A stretch of DNA of 36,884 nucleotides from an uncultured Bacteroidales bacterium (GTDB lineage: Bacteria > Bacteroidota > Bacteroidia > Bacteroidales > P3): positions 1-36,884 of the forward strand of contig ONLW01000027.1 in NCBI GenBank assembly GCA_900318835.1, given 5' to 3'. The notes beneath the pieces are model-generated. The model did not search any database. It was not told the DNA's origin and saw only the letters and a program-made list of their open reading frames with translations. How positions within the stretch are numbered: the stretch's first letter is position 1; the number at the start of each line of letters is the position of its first letter. The position numbers and the translations under genes are program-made. Shown piece after piece: positions 16,251 to 25,453 of this stretch.

Positions 16251-16443
16251 GGCTTTTGCAAATACCGTTTTTGAGGTGTGTTGTCGGAATTTTTTCAATT
16301 TTTGTTCGATTGTTATAATGTTCTGTAATATAGTATATTGCGTTAGATTTAGGGGGCTGGAGGCGATTTTCTCGCTTGCGCACGTACAATAAATAATATA
16401 TATTTACGTTATGGATGGCAGAAAAATAAAAAACATACATAAT

Positions 16444-18768
16444 ATGAAGAATTTAGTAATAGTTGAGTCGCCTGCCAAGGCGAAGACCATCGAGAAGTTT
16501 CTCGGCAAGGATTACACGGTGAAGTCGAGCTATGGCCACATCCGTGACCTGGCGAAGAAGGAGATGAGCATCGATGTGGAGGCGGAGTACGAGCCGCAGT
16601 ACCAGATCAGCGACGACAAGCGTTCGCTGGTGAGCGAGTTGCAAAAAGCTGTGAAGAGTGCCGACAAGGTGTGGCTCGCATCCGATGAGGACCGAGAGGG
16701 AGAGGCCATTGCCTGGCATTTGCAGGAGACGCTGAAGCTCAATCCCGAGACGACGCAGCGTATCGTTTTCAACGAGATTACGAAGACCGCCATTCTCCAC
16801 GCCATCGAGAATCCGCGCGGCATCGACATGAACCTCGTCGACGCCCAGCAGGCGCGCCGTGTGCTCGACCGTCTGGTGGGTTATGAAATCAGCCCCATTC
16901 TCTGGAGCAAAATCAAACCTGCCCTGAGCGCCGGCCGTGTGCAGAGTGTCGCTGTGCGTCTCATTGTGGAGCGCGAGAACGAGATTAAGGCTTTCGAGAG
17001 CAAACCCTACTTCCGCGTGACGGCCCAGTTCCATCCGGTGGACAGCCAGAAGATGCTCAGTGCTGAGTTGGGTCGCCACTTCGATACCGAGGCCGAGGCC
17101 GAGCAATTCCTTCAGAGTCTGATGAACGCCAGTTTCAAGGTGAGCAAGATAGAGACCAAGCCTGCCCACCGCACGCCGGCACCGCCCTTCACCACCTCGA
17201 CCCTCCAGCAGGAGGCCAGCCGCAAGCTGGGCTTCAGCGTGGCACGCACCATGCAGGTGGCACAGCAGCTGTATGAAAGTGGATACATTACCTATATGCG
17301 TACCGACAGCGTGAACCTCAGTGACCTGGCTCTCAGCATGGCCAAGCAGGAGATCACCGCCCAGTACGGTGCCGAGTATGTGAAGACCCGTCGCTACCAG
17401 ACCAAGACCAAAGGTGCCCAGGAGGCCCACGAGGCTATCCGTCCCACCGACATGACGGCCCAGAGCATCAACGCCGAGAGCGCCCAGCGTCGCCTCTACG
17501 AACTCATCTGGAAGCGCACCGTCGCCAGCCAGATGGCCGACGCCGAGATCGAGAAAACCGAGATGGAAATCTCCACCGGCGGCAAATATAATTTCCAATG
17601 CAGCGGTGAACAGGTGAAGTTCGACGGCTTCCTGAAGGTTTACCTTGAGAGTACCGACGACGAGGAACCCGAGAGCGAGGGTGGCAAGATGCTGCCGCGC
17701 CTGCCGGAAGGCACGCTGCTGACGATGGAGCTCTGCGAGGCTACCGAGCATTGGACGCAGCATCCTCCACGCTACACCGAGGCCAGCCTCGTCAAGAAAC
17801 TCGAGGACCTGGGCATCGGCCGTCCGTCGACCTACGCTCCCACCATCAGCACCATCCTCAAGCGCGAATACATCATGAAGGAAGACCGCGAGGGCGAGAG
17901 CCGCAACAGTGTGCAGTTGGCCCTCAAGGGCGGTGCTATCAAACGTGCCGAGAAGGTCGAGAAGGGCTATGCCGAGAAGGGCAAATTGTTCCCCACCGAC
18001 ATCGGATGTGTGGTGAACGATTTCCTGATGGACCACTTCTCCAACATCATGGACTACAACTTCACCGCCACGGTGGAGAAGGACTTCGACGAGATTGCCG
18101 CAGGCAAGAAGGAATGGCGCAAGGTCATCGACCGCTTCTACGTGCCTTTCCACAAGAATATTCGCCAAACGCAGCAGACCTCGCAGCGCACCACCGGCAG
18201 CCGCTTGCTGGGCACCGACCCCAAGAGTGGCAAGAATGTCTATGCCAAGATTGGCCGCTACGGCACCCTGGTGCAGATTGGCGAGACCAATACCGACGAG
18301 AAGCCTCTGTTCGCCAGCATGAAGAAGGGCCAAAGCATCGAGACCATCACGCTCGACGAGGCTCTGGCACTCTTTGCGCTGCCGCGCACGGTGGGACAGT
18401 ATGAGGAGAAGGATGTCACGGTGAGCATCGGCAAGTTCGGCCCGTATGTGCGCCACAACAACAAGTTCTATTCTTTGGGCAAGAACGACGACCCGTATGA
18501 TGTGACGTTGGAGCGTGCCATCGAGATTATCGACACGAAGCGCAAGGCCGAGGAGAAAAAGGAAGAGCAGAGGAAGAATTTCCCGCACGAGATTGGTGTG
18601 CAGGATGGCGAGACGGTGGTGAGCAACATTGGCCGCTTCGGACCCTACCTGACCTACAAGGGCGAGAACTTCCGCCTGGCCAAGGACATCGACCCGCTGA
18701 AGCTCACCCTTGCTGAGGCTATGGAGATTGTCAACAATGCTGGAAAAAAGAAAAGTAAGAAGAAGTGA
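16444..18768 (+). CDS. topA: DNA topoisomerase I
   Basis: Type IA topoisomerase that relaxes negative supercoils. The 774-residue protein starts MKNLVIVESPAKAKTIEKFL with a TOPRIM domain (E8, DEDREGE at 81-87), then the clamp and the active-site Tyr in ITYMRTDS (Y284). The C-terminus has no Cys4 zinc ribbons. Instead it has repeats of the GRFGPYV type (GRYGTLVQ, GKFGPYVRH, GRFGPYLTY) and a lysine-rich tail (GKKKSKKK), as is usual in Bacteroidetes. The frame opens 33 bases earlier at an ATG giving MDGRKIKNIHN, but homologous proteins begin at the ATG used here. Confidence 0.97.
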   Translation: MKNLVIVESPAKAKTIEKFLGKDYTVKSSYGHIRDLAKKEMSIDVEAEYEPQYQISDDKRSLVSELQKAVKSADKVWLASDEDREGEAIAWHLQETLKLNPETTQRIVFNEITKTAILHAIENPRGIDMNLVDAQQARRVLDRLVGYEISPILWSKIKPALSAGRVQSVAVRLIVERENEIKAFESKPYFRVTAQFHPVDSQKMLSAELGRHFDTEAEAEQFLQSLMNASFKVSKIETKPAHRTPAPPFTTSTLQQEASRKLGFSVARTMQVAQQLYESGYITYMRTDSVNLSDLALSMAKQEITAQYGAEYVKTRRYQTKTKGAQEAHEAIRPTDMTAQSINAESAQRRLYELIWKRTVASQMADAEIEKTEMEISTGGKYNFQCSGEQVKFDGFLKVYLESTDDEEPESEGGKMLPRLPEGTLLTMELCEATEHWTQHPPRYTEASLVKKLEDLGIGRPSTYAPTISTILKREYIMKEDREGESRNSVQLALKGGAIKRAEKVEKGYAEKGKLFPTDIGCVVNDFLMDHFSNIMDYNFTATVEKDFDEIAAGKKEWRKVIDRFYVPFHKNIRQTQQTSQRTTGSRLLGTDPKSGKNVYAKIGRYGTLVQIGETNTDEKPLFASMKKGQSIETITLDEALALFALPRTVGQYEEKDVTVSIGKFGPYVRHNNKFYSLGKNDDPYDVTLERAIEIIDTKRKAEEKKEEQRKNFPHEIGVQDGETVVSNIGRFGPYLTYKGENFRLAKDIDPLKLTLAEAMEIVNNAGKKKSKKK

Positions 18769-18821
18769 GATCTCTATACGTGACCTAAAGGCCGCGCCGC
18801 GAAACGAAGCCAGAGGATACA

Positions 18822-20717
18822 ATGAAGCTGTCGATAGTCATAGTCAACTATAACGTTAAGTACTTTCTGAAACAGTGCTTGCAGTCGGTGTTCGGCTCTT
18901 TGCGGGAACTGTCCGACGGAAGTCTGCTGGAGTTGGACGTGTGGGTGGTTGACAATGACTCCGTTGATGGCAGTGTGGAGATGGTGCGGAAAGATTTTCC
19001 GCAGGTCCACGTCGTTGAAAACCACGAGAACGTGGGATTCGCGAAAGCCAACAACCAGGCATTGGCGGAGATATCCCAGCATCACATCCTCCTGCTGTTG
19101 AATCCCGATACTGTGGTCGAGAAAGACACCTTCGTGCGCTGTGTCAACTTTATGCAAGAGCATCCCGATTGTGGCGGCTTGACGGTGAAGATGGTTGACG
19201 GCGACGGGAACTTCCTCAAGGAGAGTAAGCGCGGTTTCCCCTCGCCGCAGGCGTCCTTTTACAAGATATCCGGCCTGATAAGACTATTTCCCCATTCGCG
19301 GCGCTTCGCGGCTTACTACATGGGTCATCTGCCTGAGGACGAGACGAACGAGATAGAGATTATGCCGGGAGCTTTCCTGATGTTCCGCCGTGAGGTGTAT
19401 GGGCAGATAGGGGGCTTGGACGAGAGCTATTTCATGTATGGCGAGGATATCGACTACTCGTGGCGGATTCATTTGGCGGGCTGGAAGAATTACTATCTCC
19501 CGGAGACGCACATCATTCACTACAAGGGCGAGAGCACCAAGAAGGGCTCGATGAACTATGTCTACACATTCTACAATGCCATGTCCATCTTCGTCAAGCG
19601 CTATTTCTCTGGTGGCAATGCCCGGTTGTTCAACGCGCTGCTTCGCATGGCCATCTGGATGCGGGCCACGGTGTCGTGGCTCAAACGTATCGGTGGACGG
19701 CTGGCGGTGCCTGTGTTCGATTTTGCGGTGGCTTACGGCGGTTTCGTGTTACTCAAGCAACTGTGGGCTACACGGTGGGCCAACAATATTGACTACTATC
19801 CGGTGGAATACACTCTGGTGGTGATACCGATTTACATTCTTGTATTGATGGTTGGCAGCTGGTTGGGTGGTGGCTACGACAAGCCAGTGCGACCCATGCG
19901 CATTGTCAAGGGCATGGGTGTGGGCCTTTTGTTGTTGCTGGCATTTTATTCGCTGCTTGACGAAGGACAGCGCTATTCCCGCATGCTGCTGCTGGCTGGG
20001 TCGGTGTGGACTTTGATAAGCACATTACTGATCAGGCTGCTGCTGAGTGCACTGGATGTAAAAGGATACGCGCTACGCGCACGCAAGCGCGGGAATGTGT
20101 TGGTGATAGGGTCGGAAAATGAAACAGCGAGGGTGAAAGGACTCTACCGTTCGATGGGTTTTCCGGAAGAATGCCTGATTGAGACCTCCACGGCCCAAAG
20201 ACTGGAGGACTTGATACGTGTGGAACGCGTGGAAGAGGTGGTTTTCTGTGGTGCCGACATGGAGCTGAAGGAAATTATCTCGCAGATGGCGACATTGAAG
20301 ACCACTGGGGTGGAATATAAGATTGCGCCTGCCGATGGCGATTTTGTCATTGGAAGTAACAGTATTGTCTCGCGTGAAGACCTTTACCTGGACGAACTGA
20401 CAACCATCAGCACCGACACCTGTCGGCGAAACAAACGCCTTTTCGACATCGGCAGTGCATTTCTGTTGCTGATATTGTCGCCGCTACTTCTATGGTTCCA
20501 AAAGCATAAAGGGAGCTATTGGGGCCATTGTCTACAAGTGCTATGCGGACAGAGTAGTTGGGTGGGGTACCGTGGTCGGAAGGGTATCTTCCTGCCGTCG
20601 GACATTGCACGCAACAGTACGCCCGAAGTACAGGAGCGTCTCATGTTGCGCTACATGCGTCACTATAAGACCTCTACTGATGCAGCTATACTATTTAAAA
20701 ACTGGAACAGAATATGA
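18822..20717 (+). CDS. Family-2 glycosyltransferase fused to membrane, Rossmann-like and truncated sugar-transferase domains
   Basis: Residues 1-260 form a GT2 (rhamnosyltransferase-like) domain with [23 protein letters not shown] (NPD 94-96) and GEDIDYSWR (207-215). Four hydrophobic segments follow (about 293-313, 328-347, 364-379, 388-412). Next is a Rossmann-like region ([17 protein letters not shown], about 424-530), as in the CoA-binding-like part of polyprenyl glycosylphosphotransferases. The C-terminus has the sugar-transferase entry helix [20 protein letters not shown] (538-557) but passes almost at once to the domain's end ([15 protein letters not shown], then DAAILFKNW). The catalytic middle is absent. 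It probably acts in surface glycan assembly at the inner membrane. Confidence 0.85.
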   Translation: MKLSIVIVNYNVKYFLKQCLQSVFGSLRELSDGSLLELDVWVVDNDSVDGSVEMVRKDFPQVHVVENHENVGFAKANNQALAEISQHHILLLLNPDTVVEKDTFVRCVNFMQEHPDCGGLTVKMVDGDGNFLKESKRGFPSPQASFYKISGLIRLFPHSRRFAAYYMGHLPEDETNEIEIMPGAFLMFRREVYGQIGGLDESYFMYGEDIDYSWRIHLAGWKNYYLPETHIIHYKGESTKKGSMNYVYTFYNAMSIFVKRYFSGGNARLFNALLRMAIWMRATVSWLKRIGGRLAVPVFDFAVAYGGFVLLKQLWATRWANNIDYYPVEYTLVVIPIYILVLMVGSWLGGGYDKPVRPMRIVKGMGVGLLLLLAFYSLLDEGQRYSRMLLLAGSVWTLISTLLIRLLLSALDVKGYALRARKRGNVLVIGSENETARVKGLYRSMGFPEECLIETSTAQRLEDLIRVERVEEVVFCGADMELKEIISQMATLKTTGVEYKIAPADGDFVIGSNSIVSREDLYLDELTTISTDTCRRNKRLFDIGSAFLLLILSPLLLWFQKHKGSYWGHCLQVLCGQSSWVGYRGRKGIFLPSDIARNSTPEVQERLMLRYMRHYKTSTDAAILFKNWNRI

Positions 20718-21361
20718 AGAAATATTTTCTGATATTGCTATTGCTGATGCCGTTGACGGTTATGGGACAAAAGATACATGCGTTTGTTTCTAGCGGTCTC
20801 ACTTTGTCGCAAATCGAGGGTGATGAACTGAAAGGCTTCTCGAAATGGGGCTACACGGGAGGTGTGGGCGCCATTGTGGGTTTCGACCGCTATGAGACCT
20901 GGAACCTTAGTGTGGAAGCTCTTTTTTCGCAACGTGGCTCCTACAACGGCACGGGTGACCCTTACAGCTTGTCGCTTCGGTTGGACTATGTCGAGATACC
21001 CCTCATTTTCCACTGGCGTGATCCCTGGGGGGGCATGCTTATTGGTGCTGGACTCAGCTATTCCCGTCTCACACGGCAACCTCATCCTATCTGGGCGTGC
21101 GACACCAACTACTTCATGCCTGACACCGGCGACTTCTCTTTTCGGTCCAACGACTTGTCGGCAGTGTTTGAGATCCGTTTTCCTATGTGGAAAGGTCTAC
21201 AACTCAACATCCGTTGGCAGTATTCATTGTTTGCTGTGAAGAAGGATTGGGAATTCACCGAATACCGTGGTACCAATCCCGACGGCACGCCGCATGCCAC
21301 CAAGTGGACAAACGATTGTAACAACAACTCGCTTTCATTTCGTCTGATATGGCAGTTCTAG
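20714..21361 (+). CDS. Outer-membrane beta-barrel (porin-family-like) protein
   Basis: The 215-residue protein has a signal peptide ([19 protein letters not shown]) followed by alternating amphipathic strands: WNLSVEALFSQRG, DYVEIPLIFHW, GMLIGAGLSYS, LQLNIRWQYSL and the terminal SFRLIWQF with the C-terminal aromatic typical of barrels. It resembles the small outer-membrane beta-barrel family of Bacteroidetes (PorT-like). Function unknown. It overlaps the glycosyltransferase by four bases (ATGA) and coaD by 13 bases. Confidence 0.82.
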   Translation: MKKYFLILLLLMPLTVMGQKIHAFVSSGLTLSQIEGDELKGFSKWGYTGGVGAIVGFDRYETWNLSVEALFSQRGSYNGTGDPYSLSLRLDYVEIPLIFHWRDPWGGMLIGAGLSYSRLTRQPHPIWACDTNYFMPDTGDFSFRSNDLSAVFEIRFPMWKGLQLNIRWQYSLFAVKKDWEFTEYRGTNPDGTPHATKWTNDCNNNSLSFRLIWQF

Positions 21362-21777
21362 CACTCTTTCCGGGCTCGTTCGACCCCTTCACATGTGGTC
21401 ATGAAGCTATCCTGCGCCGCGTGTTGCCGTTGTTCGACAAGGTGGTGGTAGCAGTAGGTGTTAATTCCGAAAAGACATATATGTTCACCGTCGAAGAGCG
21501 CATGAACCGCATCCGCGAGATGATGAAAGGCTGCCCGGCGGTAGAAGTGACTTCCTATTCAGGGATGACTATCGACCTCTGCCACCAGTTGGGGGCTAAG
21601 GTCATCATTCGTGGTATCCGCACGTCGAAAGACCTTGAATACGAGCAGACGATAGCTGCCGTCAATCGCATGCAGGATTCCTCTATTGAGACTCTCTTGC
21701 TGCTGGCCGATCCCGAGCATGTCAATATCTCTGCCACTTTGGAGCGGGAAAAACTTAGTCACTCGGTAACACAGTAA
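21349..21777 (+). CDS. coaD: Phosphopantetheine adenylyltransferase, short C-terminus
   Basis: Fourth step of coenzyme A synthesis: transfers AMP from ATP to 4'-phosphopantetheine. The nucleotidyltransferase motif GSFDPFTCGH (9-18) and the conserved VIIRGIRTSKDLEYE (85-99) are present. At 142 residues it is shorter than the usual 150-160: the ISSS/T-x-V-R-E motif reads ISATLERE (127-134) and the protein stops eight residues later, without the usual final helix. The other two frames do not restore the missing end. Its ATG lies 13 bases inside the preceding gene, and recG follows after 12 bases. Confidence 0.9.
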   Translation: MAVLALFPGSFDPFTCGHEAILRRVLPLFDKVVVAVGVNSEKTYMFTVEERMNRIREMMKGCPAVEVTSYSGMTIDLCHQLGAKVIIRGIRTSKDLEYEQTIAAVNRMQDSSIETLLLLADPEHVNISATLEREKLSHSVTQ

Positions 21778-21789
21778 CTTGGTTGCTAC

Positions 21790-23874
21790 ATGAATCTCTA
21801 CGATGACATAGCATACCTGAAAGGCGTGGGACCTTCGCGGGCCAAGATTCTGGCCTCGGAGGCAAATATCCGCACCTTTGCGGACCTGCTGGACTACCTG
21901 CCGTTCCGCTATATCGACCGCTCGGTCATCAGCACTGTCGCCATGTTGCGTCAAGACGATAACTTTGTTGTCCTCAAAGGCCGGATATCCAATATGCAAA
22001 CTGTCGCCATGGGTAAGTTCCGAGAGAGACTGACAGCCGATTTCTTCGACAGCACGGGATATATCCAACTGGTGTGGTTTGCAGGCACCAAATGGGTGCG
22101 TGAGCGACTGAAGCCCAACGTGGAATACCTCGTCATGGGACATCCCACGTTCTATAACGGTCAATGGCAGATTTCTCACCCCGAGATGGAATCCTATTCC
22201 TATGTCGACGAGGGTGCTCGTCACCCCCTGATGCCTGTCTACACAACCACCGAGAAAATGAAGCAGCATGGCTTGGGAACCAAGGCAATGGCCCGTCTCA
22301 CAGAGATGTTGGTCGATAATCTGCCCCCCATTTCTGAGAACCTGCCGCCGGAGATACTCAATCACTTCCGTCTTATGGGGCGTCATGAGGCTATGGTGGC
22401 CATCCACTATCCAGAATCGCGTCAGCAACTCGATGCCGCCCGTACTCGACTCAAATTCGAGGAACTCTTCTTCCTGCAGCTTGATTATCAATATGCCCAC
22501 AAACAGCGCACTTTGCGCTCGCAAGGACGTGTGTTTGCCCATGTTGGCGACCATTTTAATACTTTTTATAGGCAGTTGCCCTTTCCTCTCACCGGGGCGC
22601 AGAAACGTGTGGTGCGCGAGATTCGCGAGGACCTGCGCAGCGGGCGTCAGATGAACCGCTTGCTGCAGGGCGATGTGGGCAGCGGCAAAACGTTGGTGGC
22701 CATGATGTGTATGCTACTGGCTGTGGACAATGGCTCACAGGCATGCCTTATGGCACCTACGGAAATCCTTGCGACCCAGCATTTCTACACCTTCCGGCGC
22801 ATGCTCGAAGGGGTAGGGGTGAGGGTCGAAATCCTCACCGGCTCGTTGCGTCCCGCTGCCAAGAAAATAATAAAACAACAGCTTGCCGAGGGCGAAATCA
22901 ACCTCCTCATCGGCACCCACGCCCTCATCGAGGACAACGTGCTCTTCCGCGACCTCGGCCTCGTGGTCATCGACGAGCAGCACCGCTTCGGTGTCGAGCA
23001 GCGTTCCAAACTCTGGCAGAAATCAGAAATTCCGCCACATATCCTTGTGATGACTGCTACACCCATCCCGCGTACCCTCGCTATGACCCTTTATGGAGAC
23101 CTCGACTGCTCCATCATCAACGAACTGCCTCCGGGACGTCATCCCGTGCGTACCTTCCACCGCTTCGAGTGCAACCGTCCGCTGGTCTTCTCCTTCCTGA
23201 AGAAAGAGATTGATGCCGGCCGTCAAGTATATATCGTATATCCGCTTATTGAGGAGAGCGAGAAGATGGACCTCAAAAATCTGCAGGACGGTCTTGAGAT
23301 GGTACAGAGCTATTTTCCGCGGCCGCAGTACCAGACCTCTATGGTTCACGGACGTCTTACTGCTGAGGAGAAGGCTTTCGAGATGGATCGTTTTAAGCAG
23401 GGTAAAACCCATATTATGGTGGCTACCACAGTGATAGAAGTAGGTGTCGATGTGCCCAACGCCACGGTGATGGTTATCGAGAATGCCGAACGCTTTGGCC
23501 TTTCGCAGCTTCACCAGTTGCGTGGACGTGTGGGGCGCGGCGGCGACCAGGCCTATTGTATCCTCATGACAAAAGATAACCTCGTGGGGCCCAGCCGTGA
23601 GCGCATTGCCACCATGTGCCGCACCACCGACGGCTTTGAGATAGCTGAAGCCGACCTCCGTTTGCGAGGTCCGGGAGACATCCAAGGTTTGCAGCAAAGT
23701 GGTGCCCTCGACCTCCGCCTCGCCTCCATCGTCGACGACGAGCCGTTGGTGAAAGCCACGCGTGACACCGTCCACGACCTCCTTGAGAATGACCCCGCGC
23801 TCAGTCGTTACCCGCTTCTGCAACAATACATTGCCAATTCTAAAAACAAAATGCTATGGGGCAAGATAAGTTAG
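21790..23874 (+). CDS. recG: ATP-dependent DNA helicase RecG
   Basis: Remodels stalled replication forks and Holliday junctions. The 694-residue protein has an N-terminal helical part (LKGVGPSRAKIL), the OB-fold wedge domain, Walker A GDVGSGKT (294-301), the family-specific DEQH box (395-398), the TATPIPRT motif and C-terminal helicase motifs (ATTVIEVGVDVP, QLRGRVGRG). Length is as expected. It overlaps the start of the GNAT gene by 19 bases. Confidence 0.97.
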   Translation: MNLYDDIAYLKGVGPSRAKILASEANIRTFADLLDYLPFRYIDRSVISTVAMLRQDDNFVVLKGRISNMQTVAMGKFRERLTADFFDSTGYIQLVWFAGTKWVRERLKPNVEYLVMGHPTFYNGQWQISHPEMESYSYVDEGARHPLMPVYTTTEKMKQHGLGTKAMARLTEMLVDNLPPISENLPPEILNHFRLMGRHEAMVAIHYPESRQQLDAARTRLKFEELFFLQLDYQYAHKQRTLRSQGRVFAHVGDHFNTFYRQLPFPLTGAQKRVVREIREDLRSGRQMNRLLQGDVGSGKTLVAMMCMLLAVDNGSQACLMAPTEILATQHFYTFRRMLEGVGVRVEILTGSLRPAAKKIIKQQLAEGEINLLIGTHALIEDNVLFRDLGLVVIDEQHRFGVEQRSKLWQKSEIPPHILVMTATPIPRTLAMTLYGDLDCSIINELPPGRHPVRTFHRFECNRPLVFSFLKKEIDAGRQVYIVYPLIEESEKMDLKNLQDGLEMVQSYFPRPQYQTSMVHGRLTAEEKAFEMDRFKQGKTHIMVATTVIEVGVDVPNATVMVIENAERFGLSQLHQLRGRVGRGGDQAYCILMTKDNLVGPSRERIATMCRTTDGFEIAEADLRLRGPGDIQGLQQSGALDLRLASIVDDEPLVKATRDTVHDLLENDPALSRYPLLQQYIANSKNKMLWGKIS

Positions 23875-24227
23875 TTTTGGTGGCCGAAGAGGGTGCATCG
23901 CTGTCGAGCGGCAACCTGCGGCTGTACGCGCTTCCCTACGGCTGCATAGATTTATACAACTACGACCCGCTGAATCGGCGTTGCGCCGTGGGTATCATGG
24001 TGGCCAACGAGTACCGCCGCCAAGGCTATGCCCTCGCCATGTTGCTAGCGTTGGAGACGCAGCAGGCTGCGTCTCTACACACGCTGTACGCTGACATCGC
24101 CGCCTCCAACACCGCCAGCATCAACCTCTTCCGCAAAGCCGGATACGAAGAGTGCGGCCGCTTCAAAGAATGGCTCCTCGTCAACGATAAATACATCGAC
24201 ACCATTAGAATGCAAAAAATGATATGA
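23856..24227 (+). CDS. Short GNAT-family acetyltransferase, N-terminally reduced
   Basis: The 123-residue protein keeps the acetyl-CoA-binding motif A (GIMVANEYRRQGYALAM, R-R-x-G-x-A) and the following helix/strand (ASNTASINLFRKAGYEECG), as in RimJ/SpeG-like acyltransferases. It begins at about the third strand of the fold (GCIDLYNYDP), so roughly 40-50 residues that would help bind the acceptor are missing. The upstream DNA is recG, so there is no room for a longer N-terminus in this frame. An in-frame REP-like hairpin lies in the middle. It may be active with a reduced fold or may be decaying. Its stop overlaps mltG by four bases. Confidence 0.78.
   Translation: MGQDKLVLVAEEGASLSSGNLRLYALPYGCIDLYNYDPLNRRCAVGIMVANEYRRQGYALAMLLALETQQAASLHTLYADIAASNTASINLFRKAGYEECGRFKEWLLVNDKYIDTIRMQKMI
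24054..24075. repeat. REP-like hairpin inside the GNAT gene
   Basis: A perfect 9-bp inverted repeat GAGACGCAG/CTGCGTCTC with loop CAGG, followed by TACA. Palindromes with GCGTCTCTAC arms are recurrent extragenic repeats in many bacteria. Here it is read through as ETQQAASL. Confidence 0.6.
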
Positions 24228-25204
24228 AACGCAAAACAAAAATCATCCTGATCATAATCCTCACACTGTTCTTGCTGGCCACCTTGGGGCTCTATTCCCT
24301 CCTGAATTCTAGGACCGCCAACAGCGAACCCCGCCGTCTCTTCCTCCCCGAGGGCACCACCTACCAGGCCCTCTGCGACAGCCTCGACGCCTCGCGCTCC
24401 TTCCGCTTCTTCGCCGAAGCCCTTGGCCTCGACGAGCGCGTGCGGCCTGGCTCGTATGTAGTTGAACCACACATGAGCAACCTTGCCCTTGTAAGAAAGT
24501 TCCGCAACGGCCAGCAGGACCCCATCCGTCTCACCATCGGCAAGTTCCGTACCCCGCAACAGCTCAACGAATACCTCAATACAAAGCTGATGCACAATGA
24601 TTTCGATATCCCGCTCGACAGTTTCTACATCATCCTGCCCGACACCTATGAGTTCTACTGGACCGTCACCCCCGCCCAGTTCATGCAGCGCATGGAAGAC
24701 GAATACGACCAGTTTTGGACCACGGAAGTCGGTCCTCAGGGCGAACTGCGGTGCGACCTTCTTGAACTCTCCGACTACGGCAATGCGCGACTGGAGACAA
24801 TAATTTTGGCCTCGATAGTCGATGAAGAAACCAACAACAACGCAGAGAAGCCGCTGATAGCTAGCGTGTACATCAACCGTTTGGAGCGCGGCATGCCCCT
24901 CCAGGCCGACCCCACAGTGAAGTATGCCGTGGGCGACTTCACCCTAAAGCGTATTCTCAACAAACACCTTGCCGTGGAGAGTCCCTTCAACACCTACCTC
25001 CACACAGGCCTGCCACCGGCCCCCATCTGCCTGCCCTCGAAAGCCAGCATCGACGCCGTCCTCAACGCAAAAGAGACCAACTACCTCTACTTCTGCGCCT
25101 CCTCCGAGATGGACGGCACTCACCGCTTCGCCGCCACCCTCGCCGAGCACCAGCGCAACGCCGCCGCCTTCCACAAAGCGCTCAACAGACGCGGGATCAA
25201 ATAG
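24224..25204 (+). CDS. mltG: Endolytic murein transglycosylase MltG (YceG-like)
   Basis: Cleaves nascent peptidoglycan strands at the inner membrane to release or terminate glycan chains. The 326-residue protein has one N-terminal membrane helix (about 7-27), a LysM-like region (LFLPEGTTYQALCDSL) and the YceG domain with ILASIVDEET (201-202 are Glu; the second is the likely catalytic one), LQADPTVKYA and SPFNTYLHTGLPPAPI. It is coupled to the GNAT gene by an ATGA overlap. A hairpin and a 112-bp element follow before nadE. Confidence 0.95.
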   Translation: MKRKTKIILIIILTLFLLATLGLYSLLNSRTANSEPRRLFLPEGTTYQALCDSLDASRSFRFFAEALGLDERVRPGSYVVEPHMSNLALVRKFRNGQQDPIRLTIGKFRTPQQLNEYLNTKLMHNDFDIPLDSFYIILPDTYEFYWTVTPAQFMQRMEDEYDQFWTTEVGPQGELRCDLLELSDYGNARLETIILASIVDEETNNNAEKPLIASVYINRLERGMPLQADPTVKYAVGDFTLKRILNKHLAVESPFNTYLHTGLPPAPICLPSKASIDAVLNAKETNYLYFCASSEMDGTHRFAATLAEHQRNAAAFHKALNRRGIK

Positions 25205-25239
25205 TTGAATCGATAATTTCTTTTTTGAAAAAAACTTTG

Positions 25240-25264
25240 GAAAGGGGCTAGAAAGTCCCCTTTC
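25240..25264 (+). terminator. Possible weak terminator or hairpin after mltG
   Basis: A perfect 8-bp stem GAAAGGGG/CCCCTTTC with a 9-base loop, 35 bases after the mltG stop. Only TTTCT lies at its 3' side, so it is a weak candidate. It is followed at once by the left end of repeat copy 3. Confidence 0.4.
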
Positions 25265-25271
25265 TAAGTAC

Positions 25272-25383
25272 TTGATACTAAATACTATCTCCCTATTAAC
25301 TCCTACCCAACTCCTAACCAAGTCCTACCATGGTAGGAGATGATAGAGTGATGGTAGGTGGATGGCAGGGAGTCAAAATCTTT
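25272..25383 (+). repeat. 112-bp intergenic palindromic element, copy 3 (forward)
   Basis: Begins TTGATACTAA like copy 1, has units of the AACTCCTACCC type, the core TCCTACCATGGTAGGA (25323-25338) and ends near AAAATCTTT. It lies between the co-directional mltG and nadE genes. Pairing is limited mostly to the core (6 bp plus loop CATG), so this copy is more decayed than copy 4. No clear TAnnTTTG box is seen between it and nadE. Confidence 0.85.
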
Positions 25384-25453
25384 TTTTGAGGGATGGATAT
25401 ACTAAAAAGTTTTTTCGCGCGTTAAAGATTTATTAATATAAAAAGATTGAACG

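Noticed and set aside
15957-16443. Possible small RNA or riboswitch gene in the topA spacer
   Set aside because: Apart from the 112-bp element and a short GC hairpin there is no promoter-terminator pair or known aptamer pattern.
16453-18822. A 789-codon open frame antisense to topA
   Set aside because: It mirrors topA codons almost end to end, is Leu/Val/His-rich without domain motifs, and topA has complete catalytic signatures. It results from the GC-skewed codon use.
22801-22830. GGGGTAGGGGTGAGGG in recG, resembling the REP units in the activator gene
   Set aside because: The encoded LEGVGVRVEIL aligns with the normal RecG sequence without any insertion, so it is native coding DNA.
24815-24835. 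SIVDEET in MltG as loss of the catalytic Glu
   Set aside because: The Asp replaces the first acidic residue only; the second Glu, which corresponds to the catalytic one as I recall the E. coli protein, is kept.
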